From the NCBI GenBank assembly GCA_964454975.1, contig CAYVVD010000031.1, positions 1-26,074 of the forward strand: a DNA stretch of 26,074 nt, written 5' to 3'. Source of the DNA: CAYVVD01 sp964454975. GTDB lineage: Bacteria; Bacteroidota; Ignavibacteria; Kapaibacteriales; UBA2268. Both the position numbers and the translations under genes were made by a program. The notes beneath the pieces were generated by a model. That model made no database searches, was not told the DNA's origin, and worked only from the letters and a program-made list of their open reading frames with translations. Of the stretch, positions 16,067-24,389 are shown one piece after another (the first letter of the stretch is position 1; every line of letters begins with the position of its first letter).

Positions 16067-16594
16067 ATGACAAGGAAAGAATTGGCAAATATAATTTTTG
16101 ATGTTTCTCATATTAGAGGCGAATTCACGCTCCGTTCTGGTAAAACAAGCAATGAATATTTTGATAAATACTTGTTTGAATGTGAGCCTGTCTTGCTCGA
16201 CGCCATAACAGAACACTTGCTAAATGTAATGTCAAACGACTTTGATGTTCTTGCAGCGCTTGAGATGGGAGGAATTCCAATTGCTACAATGCTATCTCAA
16301 AAAACTGGAAAACAGATTGCATTTGTGCGCAAAAAAGCAAAAGAATACGGCACTTGCAAGCTTGCCGAGGGAGCTGCTATTGAAGGTAATAAACTGTTGA
16401 TAGTAGAGGATGTTGTTACCAGCGGGGGGCAAATTGTAATCAGTGCAATGGAGCTACGCGAAAGAGGTGCAATAATTAATGAAGCCGTATGTGTAATTGA
16501 CCGCCAGTCCGGTGGAATGCAAAACCTTGCGAATGCAGGAATAAAGTTACTGCCCTTATTTAAAATGGATGAGCTGAAAAATCAAAATCAGTAA
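16067..16594 (+). CDS. pyrE: Orotate phosphoribosyltransferase
   Basis: 175 residues. It joins orotate to PRPP to make OMP in pyrimidine synthesis. The PRPP loop LLIVEDVVTSGGQ (110-122), the FTLRSGKTSNEYFDK start and the ALEMGGIPIA segment (64-73), together with RKKAKEYGT, are the hallmarks of this branch of PyrE. It has the best ribosome binding site in this stretch, AGGAG 6 bp before the ATG, within 7 bp of the upstream peptidase stop. Other pyrimidine genes are not in the window. Confidence 0.93.
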   Translation: MTRKELANIIFDVSHIRGEFTLRSGKTSNEYFDKYLFECEPVLLDAITEHLLNVMSNDFDVLAALEMGGIPIATMLSQKTGKQIAFVRKKAKEYGTCKLAEGAAIEGNKLLIVEDVVTSGGQIVISAMELRERGAIINEAVCVIDRQSGGMQNLANAGIKLLPLFKMDELKNQNQ

Positions 16595-16621
16595 ACTTAT
16601 ATAGCCATCCATCACATCAAC

Positions 16622-16680
16622 CCACGCTATACCGTGGATATGCACGATGCCACTGAATCCCACGTGACATTATGACAGTG
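16622..16680. repeat. Two small hairpins downstream of pyrE
   Basis: CCACG (16622-16626) pairs with CGTGG (16633-16637). CACTG (16651-16655) pairs with CAGTG (16676-16680). There is no T-run, so these are REP-like or weak 3' structures. TGACATTATGACAG (16665-16678) nearly matches a palindrome at 17912-17926. Confidence 0.4.
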
Positions 16681-16716
16681 CTGCCTGTTGAGAGAAAAAT
16701 TTCTTCGGGTAATTAT

Positions 16717-17127
16717 TTAGGAGATGCGGGAACTGCGATGTGATGATTCATGTTTGAAACCGCAACAGCGTGCAATTTCTTCTCTCAATTTTTCTTTTTG
16801 CTCTTTATTCAACGCGGTAACAGCTTTATAATTCAAATTATGTTGTGTCAGGTTGTCGCAATTTTGCAAAAATGACAGGTCTCGTTTCTCATTTGATTTA
16901 TTCCTGCTGCAAAAACCAAACCTGTATCCATAGTAAATAATATATACAAAGGCGAAGCCACCGGCAGCTTCCATAAAACTGATAGCCGGTATGCCGAAAG
17001 TTGCCGAAAGGAAACTGTTACAGATAAAACTGCTCCCAAAGGCAAATAAAACAAGCAGCCCGCCGGCTAATACTATGTAGATACCGGTACGGGCTGCCGA
17101 ACTATTGATTATTTTTTGCCAGGGCAT
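16717..17127 (-). CDS. Small two-TM protein coupled to ECF sigma factor (putative anti-sigma)
   Basis: 136 residues. Two membrane helices (about 14-35 and 44-68) are followed by a cytoplasmic, charged C-terminus with LNKEQKEKLREEIARCCGFKH. Small membrane proteins with an EQREKLR...CG tail often sit directly behind ECF sigma genes and may restrain the sigma factor; that role is inference. Its ATG shares a base with the sigma stop (TAATG), which implies re-initiation and a fixed ratio. The Cys pair (CC) and nearby His could sense a metal or redox signal, but that is untested. Confidence 0.75.
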   Translation of the reverse strand: MPWQKIINSSAARTGIYIVLAGGLLVLFAFGSSFICNSFLSATFGIPAISFMEAAGGFAFVYIIYYGYRFGFCSRNKSNEKRDLSFLQNCDNLTQHNLNYKAVTALNKEQKEKLREEIARCCGFKHESSHRSSRIS

Positions 17128-17684
17128 TAATTATCATTAAGAGAAACGTATAAGTCTTTCAACCTTTTGCGGAGGTGAAGGACAGCGTACCGCTTTCTTG
17201 CCAAAAGCGTGTTGATATTTACACCGGACTCCTCCGACATTTCTCTAAACGAAATACCCTCGAATTCATTTTTAACGAAAACTTCCCTTTGTTCTGCCGG
17301 AAGCTCTGCCAATCCTTCCTGGACTGATTCCCATATTGTCTTCCTTACAAGATCGCTTTCCGGGCTGGTGCTCAAATCACCAAGGAAATTCTCAAATGTA
17401 TCTACTCCGTCTTCCGCCTGGCCGGGCGTCTGGAGGTCTGAAAATGTTTCAGCGCGTTTTTTTCTGTAGGAATCTATGATACGGTTACGAACCGCTGTAA
17501 ATACCCACGATGCGATGTTTTCTATTGGCTTTTGGACGTTTGCCGAAGCTGCTAATACGTTCGTGAAAACATCCTGTAATATATCTTCCGCTTCTTCCTG
17601 GCTACGCACACGCTGCCTTATAAACCCAAGGAACTTTTTTCTGTCTGTGCGGAAGAGGTTTTCAATTTGCAATGCTAAATCCAT
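17127..17684 (-). CDS. ECF-type sigma-70 family sigma factor
   Basis: 185 residues from the ATG at 17684, chosen because GGAGG lies 6 bases upstream; an in-frame ATG 19 codons further up lacks such a site. Region 2 (about 5-75) contains EEAEDILQDVFTNVLA and the core-binding/-10 part WVFTAVRNRIIDSYRKKR. After an acidic linker, region 4 reads LPAEQREVFVKNEFEGISFREMSEESGVNINTLLARKRYAVLHLRKRL, a normal helix-turn-helix that binds the -35 box. The protein directs RNA polymerase to a stress or envelope regulon. It is followed by the coupled membrane protein. Autoregulation through the upstream palindrome is possible. Confidence 0.93.
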   Translation of the reverse strand: MDLALQIENLFRTDRKKFLGFIRQRVRSQEEAEDILQDVFTNVLAASANVQKPIENIASWVFTAVRNRIIDSYRKKRAETFSDLQTPGQAEDGVDTFENFLGDLSTSPESDLVRKTIWESVQEGLAELPAEQREVFVKNEFEGISFREMSEESGVNINTLLARKRYAVLHLRKRLKDLYVSLNDN

Positions 17685-18034
17685 ATTGATCCTCCCTCTA
17701 ATTGATTTGTTCTTGTGATGCATTTCAGAATAATACTTCAATTCTGTTAGTTTTTAAATCGTATCACTTTAATTCATAGAACCTCGAAAATGAATCACAA
17801 ATCAAATCGTCGTTTTATTCTTATCTATATTAATAGACACATAAATTACAAAAAAGTTTCAAAAAATACATCAGTAACTATACTGAATTTGGTTTTCCCT
17901 GATTTTCAATGCTGACATTATGTCAGGTTGTCATTACTTGTTATATAACATGAAAATTCCGTGCCAAAAACATGTAACTACATTTAATTGAAATGTAGAT
18001 TTATAGTATATACACTTTAATAAGCAATTCGTTC
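17685..18034. other. Intergenic region between hutU and the ECF gene with two inverted repeats
   Basis: 350 bp without a gene. It holds the perfect IRs CTGACAT-T-ATGTCAG (17912-17926) and CTACATTT-AATTG-AAATGTAG (17978-17998). The first may be an operator or part of the sigma promoter region; the second could fold in the hutU mRNA end, though no T-run follows. The remainder is AT-rich. Confidence 0.5.
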
Positions 18035-20050
18035 TCAGAAAACTCTCTTAATAACATTTTCAAGCATACTTTCATCTGCTGTGTTAGGAATTGAAACTTT
18101 GAGCAGTGGCTCATACTCCATAGCCCTTTTGACAGCCGATATAGCGCCATCATTCCTTGCCCAGTTCCTTCGGGAAATCCCATTGTTCACATCCCAATGC
18201 AGCATCATCCTGAGCCTACGCTCTGAATCTTCGCTTCCGTCCAGCACCATTCCAAAGCCACCATTGATAACTTCACCCCAACCGACTCCACCACCATTAT
18301 GAAGGGACACCCAAGTAGCACCCCTGAAACTATCGCCAATTACATTCTGAACAGCCATGTCTGCAGTAAATGCAGAGCCGTCATATATATTAGCTGTTTC
18401 GCGGAACGGCGAATCTGTTCCGGATACATCATGGTGATCCCGGCCAAGAACAACAGGAGCTTTAAGCCTGCCATCAGCAATTGCTTTGTTAAACTCTGAA
18501 GCAATTTTTATCCTGCCTTCTGAATCTGCATAAAGGATGCGTGACTGGGAGCCTACCACCATTTTGTTCTCTCCGGCAGCTTCAATCCAGCGGATGTTGT
18601 CGGTAAGCTGTTGTTTAATATCATCGGGGGCCTCAGAATATAACTCCCTCAATACTCCGGCAGCAATCTTGTCCGTAAGGCTCAGATCTGCTGGGTCGCA
18701 TGATGTGCACACCCAGCGGAATGGTCCAAAACCATAATCAAAGCACATTGGCCCCATAATATCTTCAACATAGGACGGGTAACGAAACTTCAATCCATCA
18801 TCGCTCATTATTTCAGCTCCTGCACGGCTCGCTTCGAGAAGGAAAGCATTGCCATAATCCCAGAAGTACATACCCTTCGCACTTATTCTATTGATTGCTC
18901 TTACCTGCCTGCAAAGAGATTCCTTAACTAAATATTTAAATTTGTCCGGATTGGAGACCATCAGTCCATTTGCAACATCAAAACTTATGCCTGCGGGGTA
19001 ATAACCACCTGACCAGGGATTGTGCAGTGACGTCTGGTCAGAGCCAAGTTCAATATTCATTCCTGAATCTGCAATTTTCTCCCAGAGGTCAACAATATTT
19101 CCAAGGTAGCCTAATGAAATCGCTTCCTTTTTGGCTTTAGCATCATTCATCCTGTCAAGGAGTGAATCAAGCGATGTATGCACTTCGTCGAGCCATCCCT
19201 GTTCATGCCTTTTGTAAGCAGCTTTGGGATTTATCTCTGCAATTACGCCAACTGCACCCGCAATTACTGATGCTTTTGCCTGTGCGCCTGACATGCCCCC
19301 CAAACCTGAAGATATAAATATTTTCCCGGCAAGAGTGTCTGAACCGGGGCTGAAAAGACGCCCGGCATTTAATAGTGTGATGGTCGTACCGTGTACAATA
19401 CCCTGTGGCCCAATGTACATATATGAACCGGCAGTCATCTGCCCGTATTGCGAAACCCCAAGTGCATTAAATTTTTCCCAGTCCTCCTGCTTAGAATAAT
19501 TTGGGATGACCATCCCGTTTGTTACTACAACACGCGGTGCATCTTTATGTGAAGGGAAAAGCCCAAGGGGATGCCCGGAATACATGGCAAGAGTCTGTTC
19601 GTCAGTCATTTCAGCCAGGTATTTCATAGCAAGCCGGTACTGCGCCCAGTTCTGAAATACTGCGCCATTCCCGCCGTATGTAATTAGCTCCTGAGGATGC
19701 TGAGCCACACTTTCGTCGAGATTGTTGGATATCATCAGCATAATTGCAGCAGCCTGCCAGGAACCATGAGGGTAATCATCAATCGGCCGTGCATATATTT
19801 TATACTCCGGCATGAAACGATACATATAAATGCGTCCATAATTTTTCAGCTCTTCTGCAAATTCAGGAGCTAAAACAGCATGGTGCTTTTTGTCGAAGTA
19901 CCTTAATGCATTTTTTAAAGCTAATTTTTTTTCTTCGGAGCTAAGCAGGTCTTTACGAACAGGGGCATGGCTTAAGTCTGGGTTGCGTGGCTTGTGCTGA
20001 GGCAGTTCCCCGGGGATGCCTGCCAGGATTTCATTCTTAAAAGCTGACAT
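18035..20050 (-). CDS. hutU: Urocanate hydratase, long form
   Basis: 671 residues, longer than the roughly 555-residue proteobacterial enzyme and like the long form of animals and many FCB bacteria. It hydrates urocanate to 4-imidazolone-5-propionate with tightly bound NAD+ in histidine catabolism. Family landmarks: LITYGGNGAVFQNWAQY (122-138), SGHPLGLFPSH, MTAGSYMYIGPQGIVHGT, GLGGMSGAQ (249-257) and the Cys-rich CFDYGFGPFRWVCTSCDP region. Its ATG lies 15 bp from the stop of the upstream DUF971 gene, so the two are co-transcribed. hutH, hutI and hutG are not nearby. Confidence 0.96.
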   Translation of the reverse strand: MSAFKNEILAGIPGELPQHKPRNPDLSHAPVRKDLLSSEEKKLALKNALRYFDKKHHAVLAPEFAEELKNYGRIYMYRFMPEYKIYARPIDDYPHGSWQAAAIMLMISNNLDESVAQHPQELITYGGNGAVFQNWAQYRLAMKYLAEMTDEQTLAMYSGHPLGLFPSHKDAPRVVVTNGMVIPNYSKQEDWEKFNALGVSQYGQMTAGSYMYIGPQGIVHGTTITLLNAGRLFSPGSDTLAGKIFISSGLGGMSGAQAKASVIAGAVGVIAEINPKAAYKRHEQGWLDEVHTSLDSLLDRMNDAKAKKEAISLGYLGNIVDLWEKIADSGMNIELGSDQTSLHNPWSGGYYPAGISFDVANGLMVSNPDKFKYLVKESLCRQVRAINRISAKGMYFWDYGNAFLLEASRAGAEIMSDDGLKFRYPSYVEDIMGPMCFDYGFGPFRWVCTSCDPADLSLTDKIAAGVLRELYSEAPDDIKQQLTDNIRWIEAAGENKMVVGSQSRILYADSEGRIKIASEFNKAIADGRLKAPVVLGRDHHDVSGTDSPFRETANIYDGSAFTADMAVQNVIGDSFRGATWVSLHNGGGVGWGEVINGGFGMVLDGSEDSERRLRMMLHWDVNNGISRRNWARNDGAISAVKRAMEYEPLLKVSIPNTADESMLENVIKRVF

Positions 20051-20065
20051 TTCATTTCACTTAAT

Positions 20066-20455
20066 TTATTGGATTACATTCAGTCCGGGAGGAGATGGTT
20101 TATTCTGTTTTTCTTCTAATTTCTCAATATCTTCTTCGCTCAGGCTAAATTTTTCAAATATTTCCCGGAGTTTTTCAAAAGTATAGATACCGGTGTCGTG
20201 GCCATCTTCCCATTCTGCATTAAGTGCATAATTACCTGTTTTATGAAGCGCCTTAAGGGTGTACATACCCTCCTTGTAAGTAGCAAAAAGGCCGGAGAAC
20301 TTATTTGTTTTTTTGTTTAGGTAATCTTGGTCGCAATCAGCACAGGGACACTCTTTTCGCAATGTTTCCAGCGAAATGGCAGCAGAAAAACCATCGTCCC
20401 ACTCAGAGTAGAGTAGAAAGGGTTTGGGTTTCGATATTCTGACGAGCATCGGCAT
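20066..20455 (-). CDS. DUF971 (GBBH-like N-terminal) domain protein
   Basis: 129 residues, a stand-alone DUF971 domain. The family has a W-DG--x-I pattern (EWDDGFSAAI, then LETLRKECPCADC and, further on, AEWEDGHDTGIYTFEKLRE), and Cys36/38/41 of the CPCADC cluster are likely ligands. Homologues form the N-terminal domain of gamma-butyrobetaine hydroxylase or fuse to Fe-S carrier (Mrp-type) proteins, which suggests an Fe-S or metal role. The biochemical role is not known. It heads the operon with hutU. Confidence 0.85.
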   Translation of the reverse strand: MPMLVRISKPKPFLLYSEWDDGFSAAISLETLRKECPCADCDQDYLNKKTNKFSGLFATYKEGMYTLKALHKTGNYALNAEWEDGHDTGIYTFEKLREIFEKFSLSEEDIEKLEEKQNKPSPPGLNVIQ

Positions 20456-20873
20456 AAACGTATCGCAAAATTACACTCTTTTGGATATAAGACCAAATTA
20501 CTCTTATTTAATTTTTATATTCATTTCGTGTTATTCTTTCCTTAAAATTACATCTAAAGGGAAGTTCATTGAATAACCATATTCAACAGGACTCCAATGA
20601 AGGATGCCATTAGCTCAAATATAAATTGTTTTAACCTTATAGGAGGTTGCGTGAAAAGTTGATTTTCTTGTCTTTTTCAGAAATCTTAGTTGGCGTGTAC
20701 CTGGTTTATATCCGGAAAGTTTAGACTTTAAATTTTAACCGCAAAAAGCACAGATGTCACTAAGACCTGTTACATGGAACTACCCGGCTATCGGCTAAGG
20801 GCGTAACGTGACATAGCTGTCCCCCCGGGACTAACTGACCGTATATATTCTTCATTTATTCAAATTGGCTTAA
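20456..20873. other. Intergenic region with REP-like palindrome
   Basis: 418 bp between rsmB and the DUF971-hutU operon without a protein frame worth calling. It holds a nested inverted repeat: ATGTCAC (20754-20760) pairs with GTGACAT (20808-20814), and inside it GTTAC (20769-20773) pairs with GTAAC (20803-20807). No T-run follows. Confidence 0.5.
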
Positions 20874-22256
20874 TCATTCTGACTTTCCGACTTTCTTCAA
20901 TCTCGCAGCAAAGGCTCCGTCCATGTTGTGAAGGTGAGGGAAAGTCTGCATGAACCCGTCCTTGCACAGCTCTGCCGGAATAAATTTCTCAGCCGGTTCA
21001 AGTTCGAATTCCGGATTATTCTCAAGGAACCACTTCATGTTGTCTGAATTTTCTTCAGGCTCAATAGTGCATGTTGAGTAAACAAAGGTGCCGCCGGTTT
21101 TAACAATTTTAGTGGCATTTGCAAGAATTTCGCGCTGAGTTAGTTGAAGTGCAGGGATGTCATCCTGATCCCGCTTCCACTTTATGTCGGGTTTCTTAGA
21201 AAGGGTACCGAGACCGGAACATGGAACATCAGCGAGCACAACATCAATATCTTTATCAAACTTAATATTTGTGGCATCGCCTCGAACAGGCTCAACAATT
21301 GTCAACCCGAGTCGGTCTGCGCCTTCTTTAATAAATTGCAACTTAGAGTGGTATTTATCAACTGCGAGTACTTTTCCCAAGTTTTTCATCATCTCGCCAA
21401 TCATGTGGGACTTGCCTCCGGGTGCTGCACAGAGGTCAACAACACTATCGCCGGGTTTAGCACCGGTAAGTATTGCAGCGAATGTAGCGCTGGTGTCCTG
21501 TACCGTAATCTCACCTGAACGGAAGAGTTCAGTCTGGGCAATGTTATTGTGTGTTGAATAAATGCTTATTGAAGTATCAAGATATGGTGATATGCTGTAT
21601 TTAACATCCTTTTCATTGAAAATGCTTAAAATCTTATCCTTTGATGATTGCATGGTATTAACACGCAAAGTAACTCCGGGCCTGCGATTATTTGCATCAA
21701 CAAGTTCTTCTGTAAATTTCTCACCGAAGAAATCAATCCATCGCTTAATCATCCACTTCGGGTGGGAGTGGATAATCGAAAAATAATAAACAAGGTCCTG
21801 GTTTGGGTTAGGATAGCGGATATTATCCTGGTTGCGGGAAATATTCCTTAGCACAGCGTTCACAATGCCGGCTGTTTTCTCACCCTGGATACGCTTTACA
21901 ATTTCCACTGATTCATTTATCGCAGCGTGAACAGGGATTTTATTAAGGAACAGTATCTGATATAGTCCAACGCGCATAGCATTTTTCACAATATTCAGGC
22001 ACTTTTGGAATTCGCCGTGGTAAAAGCCTGTCAGAGTCCAGTCCAGCTTGTTTTTCCAGCGGATTACACCGATAACCAGTTCATTTAGCAGAGCCTTATC
22101 CTGGTGGCTAAGGTTACTGTGGTTCATTTCATGATTCAGGAGTTTGTCAACATACGAATCGCTTCTCTCATACCTGCTGAGCAGTCTCACAGCAGTGTAC
22201 CTTGCCCCTGTTAATTCAGATACACCTTTTCTTTCAACTTCTGTAACTTTTTCCAT
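20874..22256 (-). CDS. rsmB: 16S rRNA (cytosine-967-C5)-methyltransferase
   Basis: 460 residues. It methylates C967 of 16S rRNA using S-adenosylmethionine. The N-terminal NusB-like RNA-binding domain (about 15-140: NELVIGVIRWKNKLD, IPVHAAINESVEI, NAVLRNI) is followed by the methyltransferase domain. SAM motif VVDLCAAPGGKSHM is at 273-286. DVPCSGLG gives Cys346, and YSTCTIEPEEN gives Cys396; these are the two Cys of the catalytic mechanism in this family. Length is normal. It diverges from the barrel gene at 22345 across 88 bp that hold a perfect palindrome. Confidence 0.95.
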   Translation of the reverse strand: MEKVTEVERKGVSELTGARYTAVRLLSRYERSDSYVDKLLNHEMNHSNLSHQDKALLNELVIGVIRWKNKLDWTLTGFYHGEFQKCLNIVKNAMRVGLYQILFLNKIPVHAAINESVEIVKRIQGEKTAGIVNAVLRNISRNQDNIRYPNPNQDLVYYFSIIHSHPKWMIKRWIDFFGEKFTEELVDANNRRPGVTLRVNTMQSSKDKILSIFNEKDVKYSISPYLDTSISIYSTHNNIAQTELFRSGEITVQDTSATFAAILTGAKPGDSVVDLCAAPGGKSHMIGEMMKNLGKVLAVDKYHSKLQFIKEGADRLGLTIVEPVRGDATNIKFDKDIDVVLADVPCSGLGTLSKKPDIKWKRDQDDIPALQLTQREILANATKIVKTGGTFVYSTCTIEPEENSDNMKWFLENNPEFELEPAEKFIPAELCKDGFMQTFPHLHNMDGAFAARLKKVGKSE

Positions 22257-22294
22257 GCTTATCTTTTAATTACATAAAAACCGATACAATTAAG

Positions 22295-22314
22295 TTAACA
22301 CTTAAAAGTGTTAA
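22295..22314. promoter_or_regulatory. Perfect palindrome in a divergent intergenic region, possible operator
   Basis: TTAACACTT and AAGTGTTAA are exact inverted copies with a 2-base spacer, within the 88 bp between rsmB and the barrel-adaptor-pump genes. The size and place suit a repressor site controlling one or both directions. No cognate regulator gene is in the window. Confidence 0.45.
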
Positions 22315-22344
22315 TTATTAAATATAATTAATTCCGGAAAAAGA

Positions 22345-23172
22345 ATGTCCCGCTTGTTAGTAATCCTGTTTCCCGTAATAATTGCCCTTATTGTCCCCCT
22401 CCGGTCAGAAGAGTTAGACGACCCGCTTCGCCCGGCGCATCAGCCTCGCATCCTTTTTAGTGATATCGGAATACAGGCCGGTCTCGGAGCCAACTTACAA
22501 TCCGGGACGTTTTTATCCGCCTGCGATTGCGAATTCTATGACGGCAATGGCGCAGGATATACTATCGGCTTCCTCTATCAAAAGGAATTTTTAAACGGTT
22601 TTTATATAGGCAGTGTTTTTGGAATTGAAAGTAAATCAATCGAAAGCTCATATATTGAAATTGAACCTTATGATAATCTGCCCGAAGGGTTTAACGAAGA
22701 GCTCAACATACCCTTCAGGAACACAGCAAATGCGGATTTCCTTAATTTTAACATAACTCCATATCTTGGTGTTTACATAAGCAGAATAGTGTATTTCAGG
22801 TTGGGCGTCAATGCTGCTTTTCCCATTAACGGAACTATTAAACATCACATAGAAATTGCACAAGAAACTGCCAGGTTAAGCAATGGCGAAATATTCAGGA
22901 TTGATGCAGGAGAAGACGGTAAGCTCGGCGAAATTGTCGAGGACGGTTCTTTTCCGGAAATTAACAGCTTTCAACTCGGACTGATACCGGCATTTGGTTT
23001 TGATATTGAATTACCCGGTGGAATGTCTATCGGCCCGCAATTTGCCTACCACATACCCCTGGATGTCGTTTCATCCCGAGGCACAGATTTTATGATTAAT
23101 TCCTGGCGGCTGAACGTAGAATTTAAATATCTCCTGGTATTTGACTCAGGCGAGGTCAGAAAGATTTACTAA
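22345..23172 (+). CDS. Outer-membrane beta-barrel protein upstream of RND pump genes
   Basis: 275 residues with a signal peptide (about 1-21, ending LRS-EE). Alternating strands typical of a barrel follow (IGIQAGLGANL, GAGYTIGFLYQKEF, FYIGSVFGIESKS, ITPYLGVYISRIVYFRLGVNAAF, FQLGLIPAFGFDIEL, WRLNVEFKYLLVF). Residues 55-64 carry a CDC pair (SACDCEFYDG). It resembles the OMP_b-brl/PorT type and not a TolC-like exit duct, so it is unlikely to be the pump's outer channel. It lies 70 bp before the adaptor gene and may be on the same transcript. Confidence 0.75.
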   Translation: MSRLLVILFPVIIALIVPLRSEELDDPLRPAHQPRILFSDIGIQAGLGANLQSGTFLSACDCEFYDGNGAGYTIGFLYQKEFLNGFYIGSVFGIESKSIESSYIEIEPYDNLPEGFNEELNIPFRNTANADFLNFNITPYLGVYISRIVYFRLGVNAAFPINGTIKHHIEIAQETARLSNGEIFRIDAGEDGKLGEIVEDGSFPEINSFQLGLIPAFGFDIELPGGMSIGPQFAYHIPLDVVSSRGTDFMINSWRLNVEFKYLLVFDSGEVRKIY

Positions 23173-23242
23173 TTCAATTAAATTAATTACATTCTAAAAC
23201 GTTAGTCACTTTGTTAATTGCCCATTTTTAATAAGCAGTGGT

Positions 23243-24367
23243 ATGACGCGTTTAGGTATCGGCCTCCTTGCATTAGCTATTATAGCCCTTGCTGTTGTAA
23301 TAATGATGGTCTTCTCCGGAATGAAAAAAGAACCGGAGGTAAAAGAATACATCCCACCCGTTAAATATGCTAAAACAAAGGGGGCTAAATATGAAAACCA
23401 TAATATCAACGTAGTTGCCTACGGCAGGTTAATAGCTAAAGACAAAATTGAAGTTTTTTCAGAAGTACAGGGTATCCTTGATAGAACCTACCCTGAATTT
23501 AAAATTGGCAATAATTTTTCCAAAGGCAGCTTGTTACTTAAAATTGATGACAGGGAAACAGTATTAAACCTGAAATCCCAAAAAAGCGATTTCCTGAATG
23601 CCTTAACACGTCTGCTTCCTGATATGAAAAACGACTTTCCTTCATCATATCCCAAATGGGAAAAATACCTTGCAATTTTTGAAATTGAAGGAGAAACAGA
23701 GGAACTGCCGGAACCTGCCAACTCCAAGGAAAAGTATTTCATAGCTTCACGAAATTTATTTAAACTTTACTATACTATTAAAAATCTTGAGCTCAGGCTG
23801 TCCAAACATAATATTAAAGCTCCTTTCGCAGGAACTGTAACAATGAACATGGTTGAACCGGGAACGTTAATCCGCCCCGGAATGAAGCTTGGCGAATTTT
23901 CAGGAATGGGCTTATACGAACTGGAGCTATCAGTAAACAGGGACGAGGCAAACTACCTCCGGAACGGCATAATGGCTACTGTTTATGAGCCCGAATCCGG
24001 GAATACCTGGAAAGGCAAAATAACCAGGATTTCAAACAGCATTGACCCTGCAACACAAACGGTAAAAGTCTTCATACAGCTATCGGGAAATGAGCTTAAG
24101 GATGGTCTTTACCTTAGAGCCGATATCAGGGGGGGCGAGATTGACAGTGCAGTGAGAATCCCGCGAAGGGCGCTCATTAACAACAAGTATGTAAATATTA
24201 TCCGCGATACTCTTCTCGACCGGAGCGAAGTAATACCCATACTCCAAAGCGAGAACGAAGCATATATCCGCGGCGTTGAGCCTGGCACGGTATTAATTAC
24301 CGAACCACTTATAGACATGCCTCTGGGTTCCGTTGTGAAACCGCTTGAAGACTCAGGCAATAATTAA
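23243..24367 (+). CDS. RND efflux periplasmic adaptor (membrane fusion protein)
   Basis: 374 residues with an N-terminal membrane helix (about 4-24: a signal anchor without a lipobox), then the layered adaptor fold. The barrel-sandwich/lipoyl half-motif (VFSEVQGILDRTY) is near 72-85, a helical hairpin is near 105-175, and the second half (IKAPFAGTVTMNMVEPGTLIRPG) is at about 192-214. The beta-barrel and membrane-proximal domains follow. It links the inner-membrane pump to the outer membrane. The RND gene starts 22 bp downstream. The hairpin is short and carries a Pro/Glu-rich stretch (ELPEPANSKE). Confidence 0.92.
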   Translation: MTRLGIGLLALAIIALAVVIMMVFSGMKKEPEVKEYIPPVKYAKTKGAKYENHNINVVAYGRLIAKDKIEVFSEVQGILDRTYPEFKIGNNFSKGSLLLKIDDRETVLNLKSQKSDFLNALTRLLPDMKNDFPSSYPKWEKYLAIFEIEGETEELPEPANSKEKYFIASRNLFKLYYTIKNLELRLSKHNIKAPFAGTVTMNMVEPGTLIRPGMKLGEFSGMGLYELELSVNRDEANYLRNGIMATVYEPESGNTWKGKITRISNSIDPATQTVKVFIQLSGNELKDGLYLRADIRGGEIDSAVRIPRRALINNKYVNIIRDTLLDRSEVIPILQSENEAYIRGVEPGTVLITEPLIDMPLGSVVKPLEDSGNN

Positions 24368-24389
24368 TATAAGAGGATAATCCCGTCAA

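Noticed and set aside
17978..17998. Terminator for hutU
   Set aside because: The 8-bp stem is perfect but no T-run follows on the hutU strand, so it was listed only as an inverted repeat.
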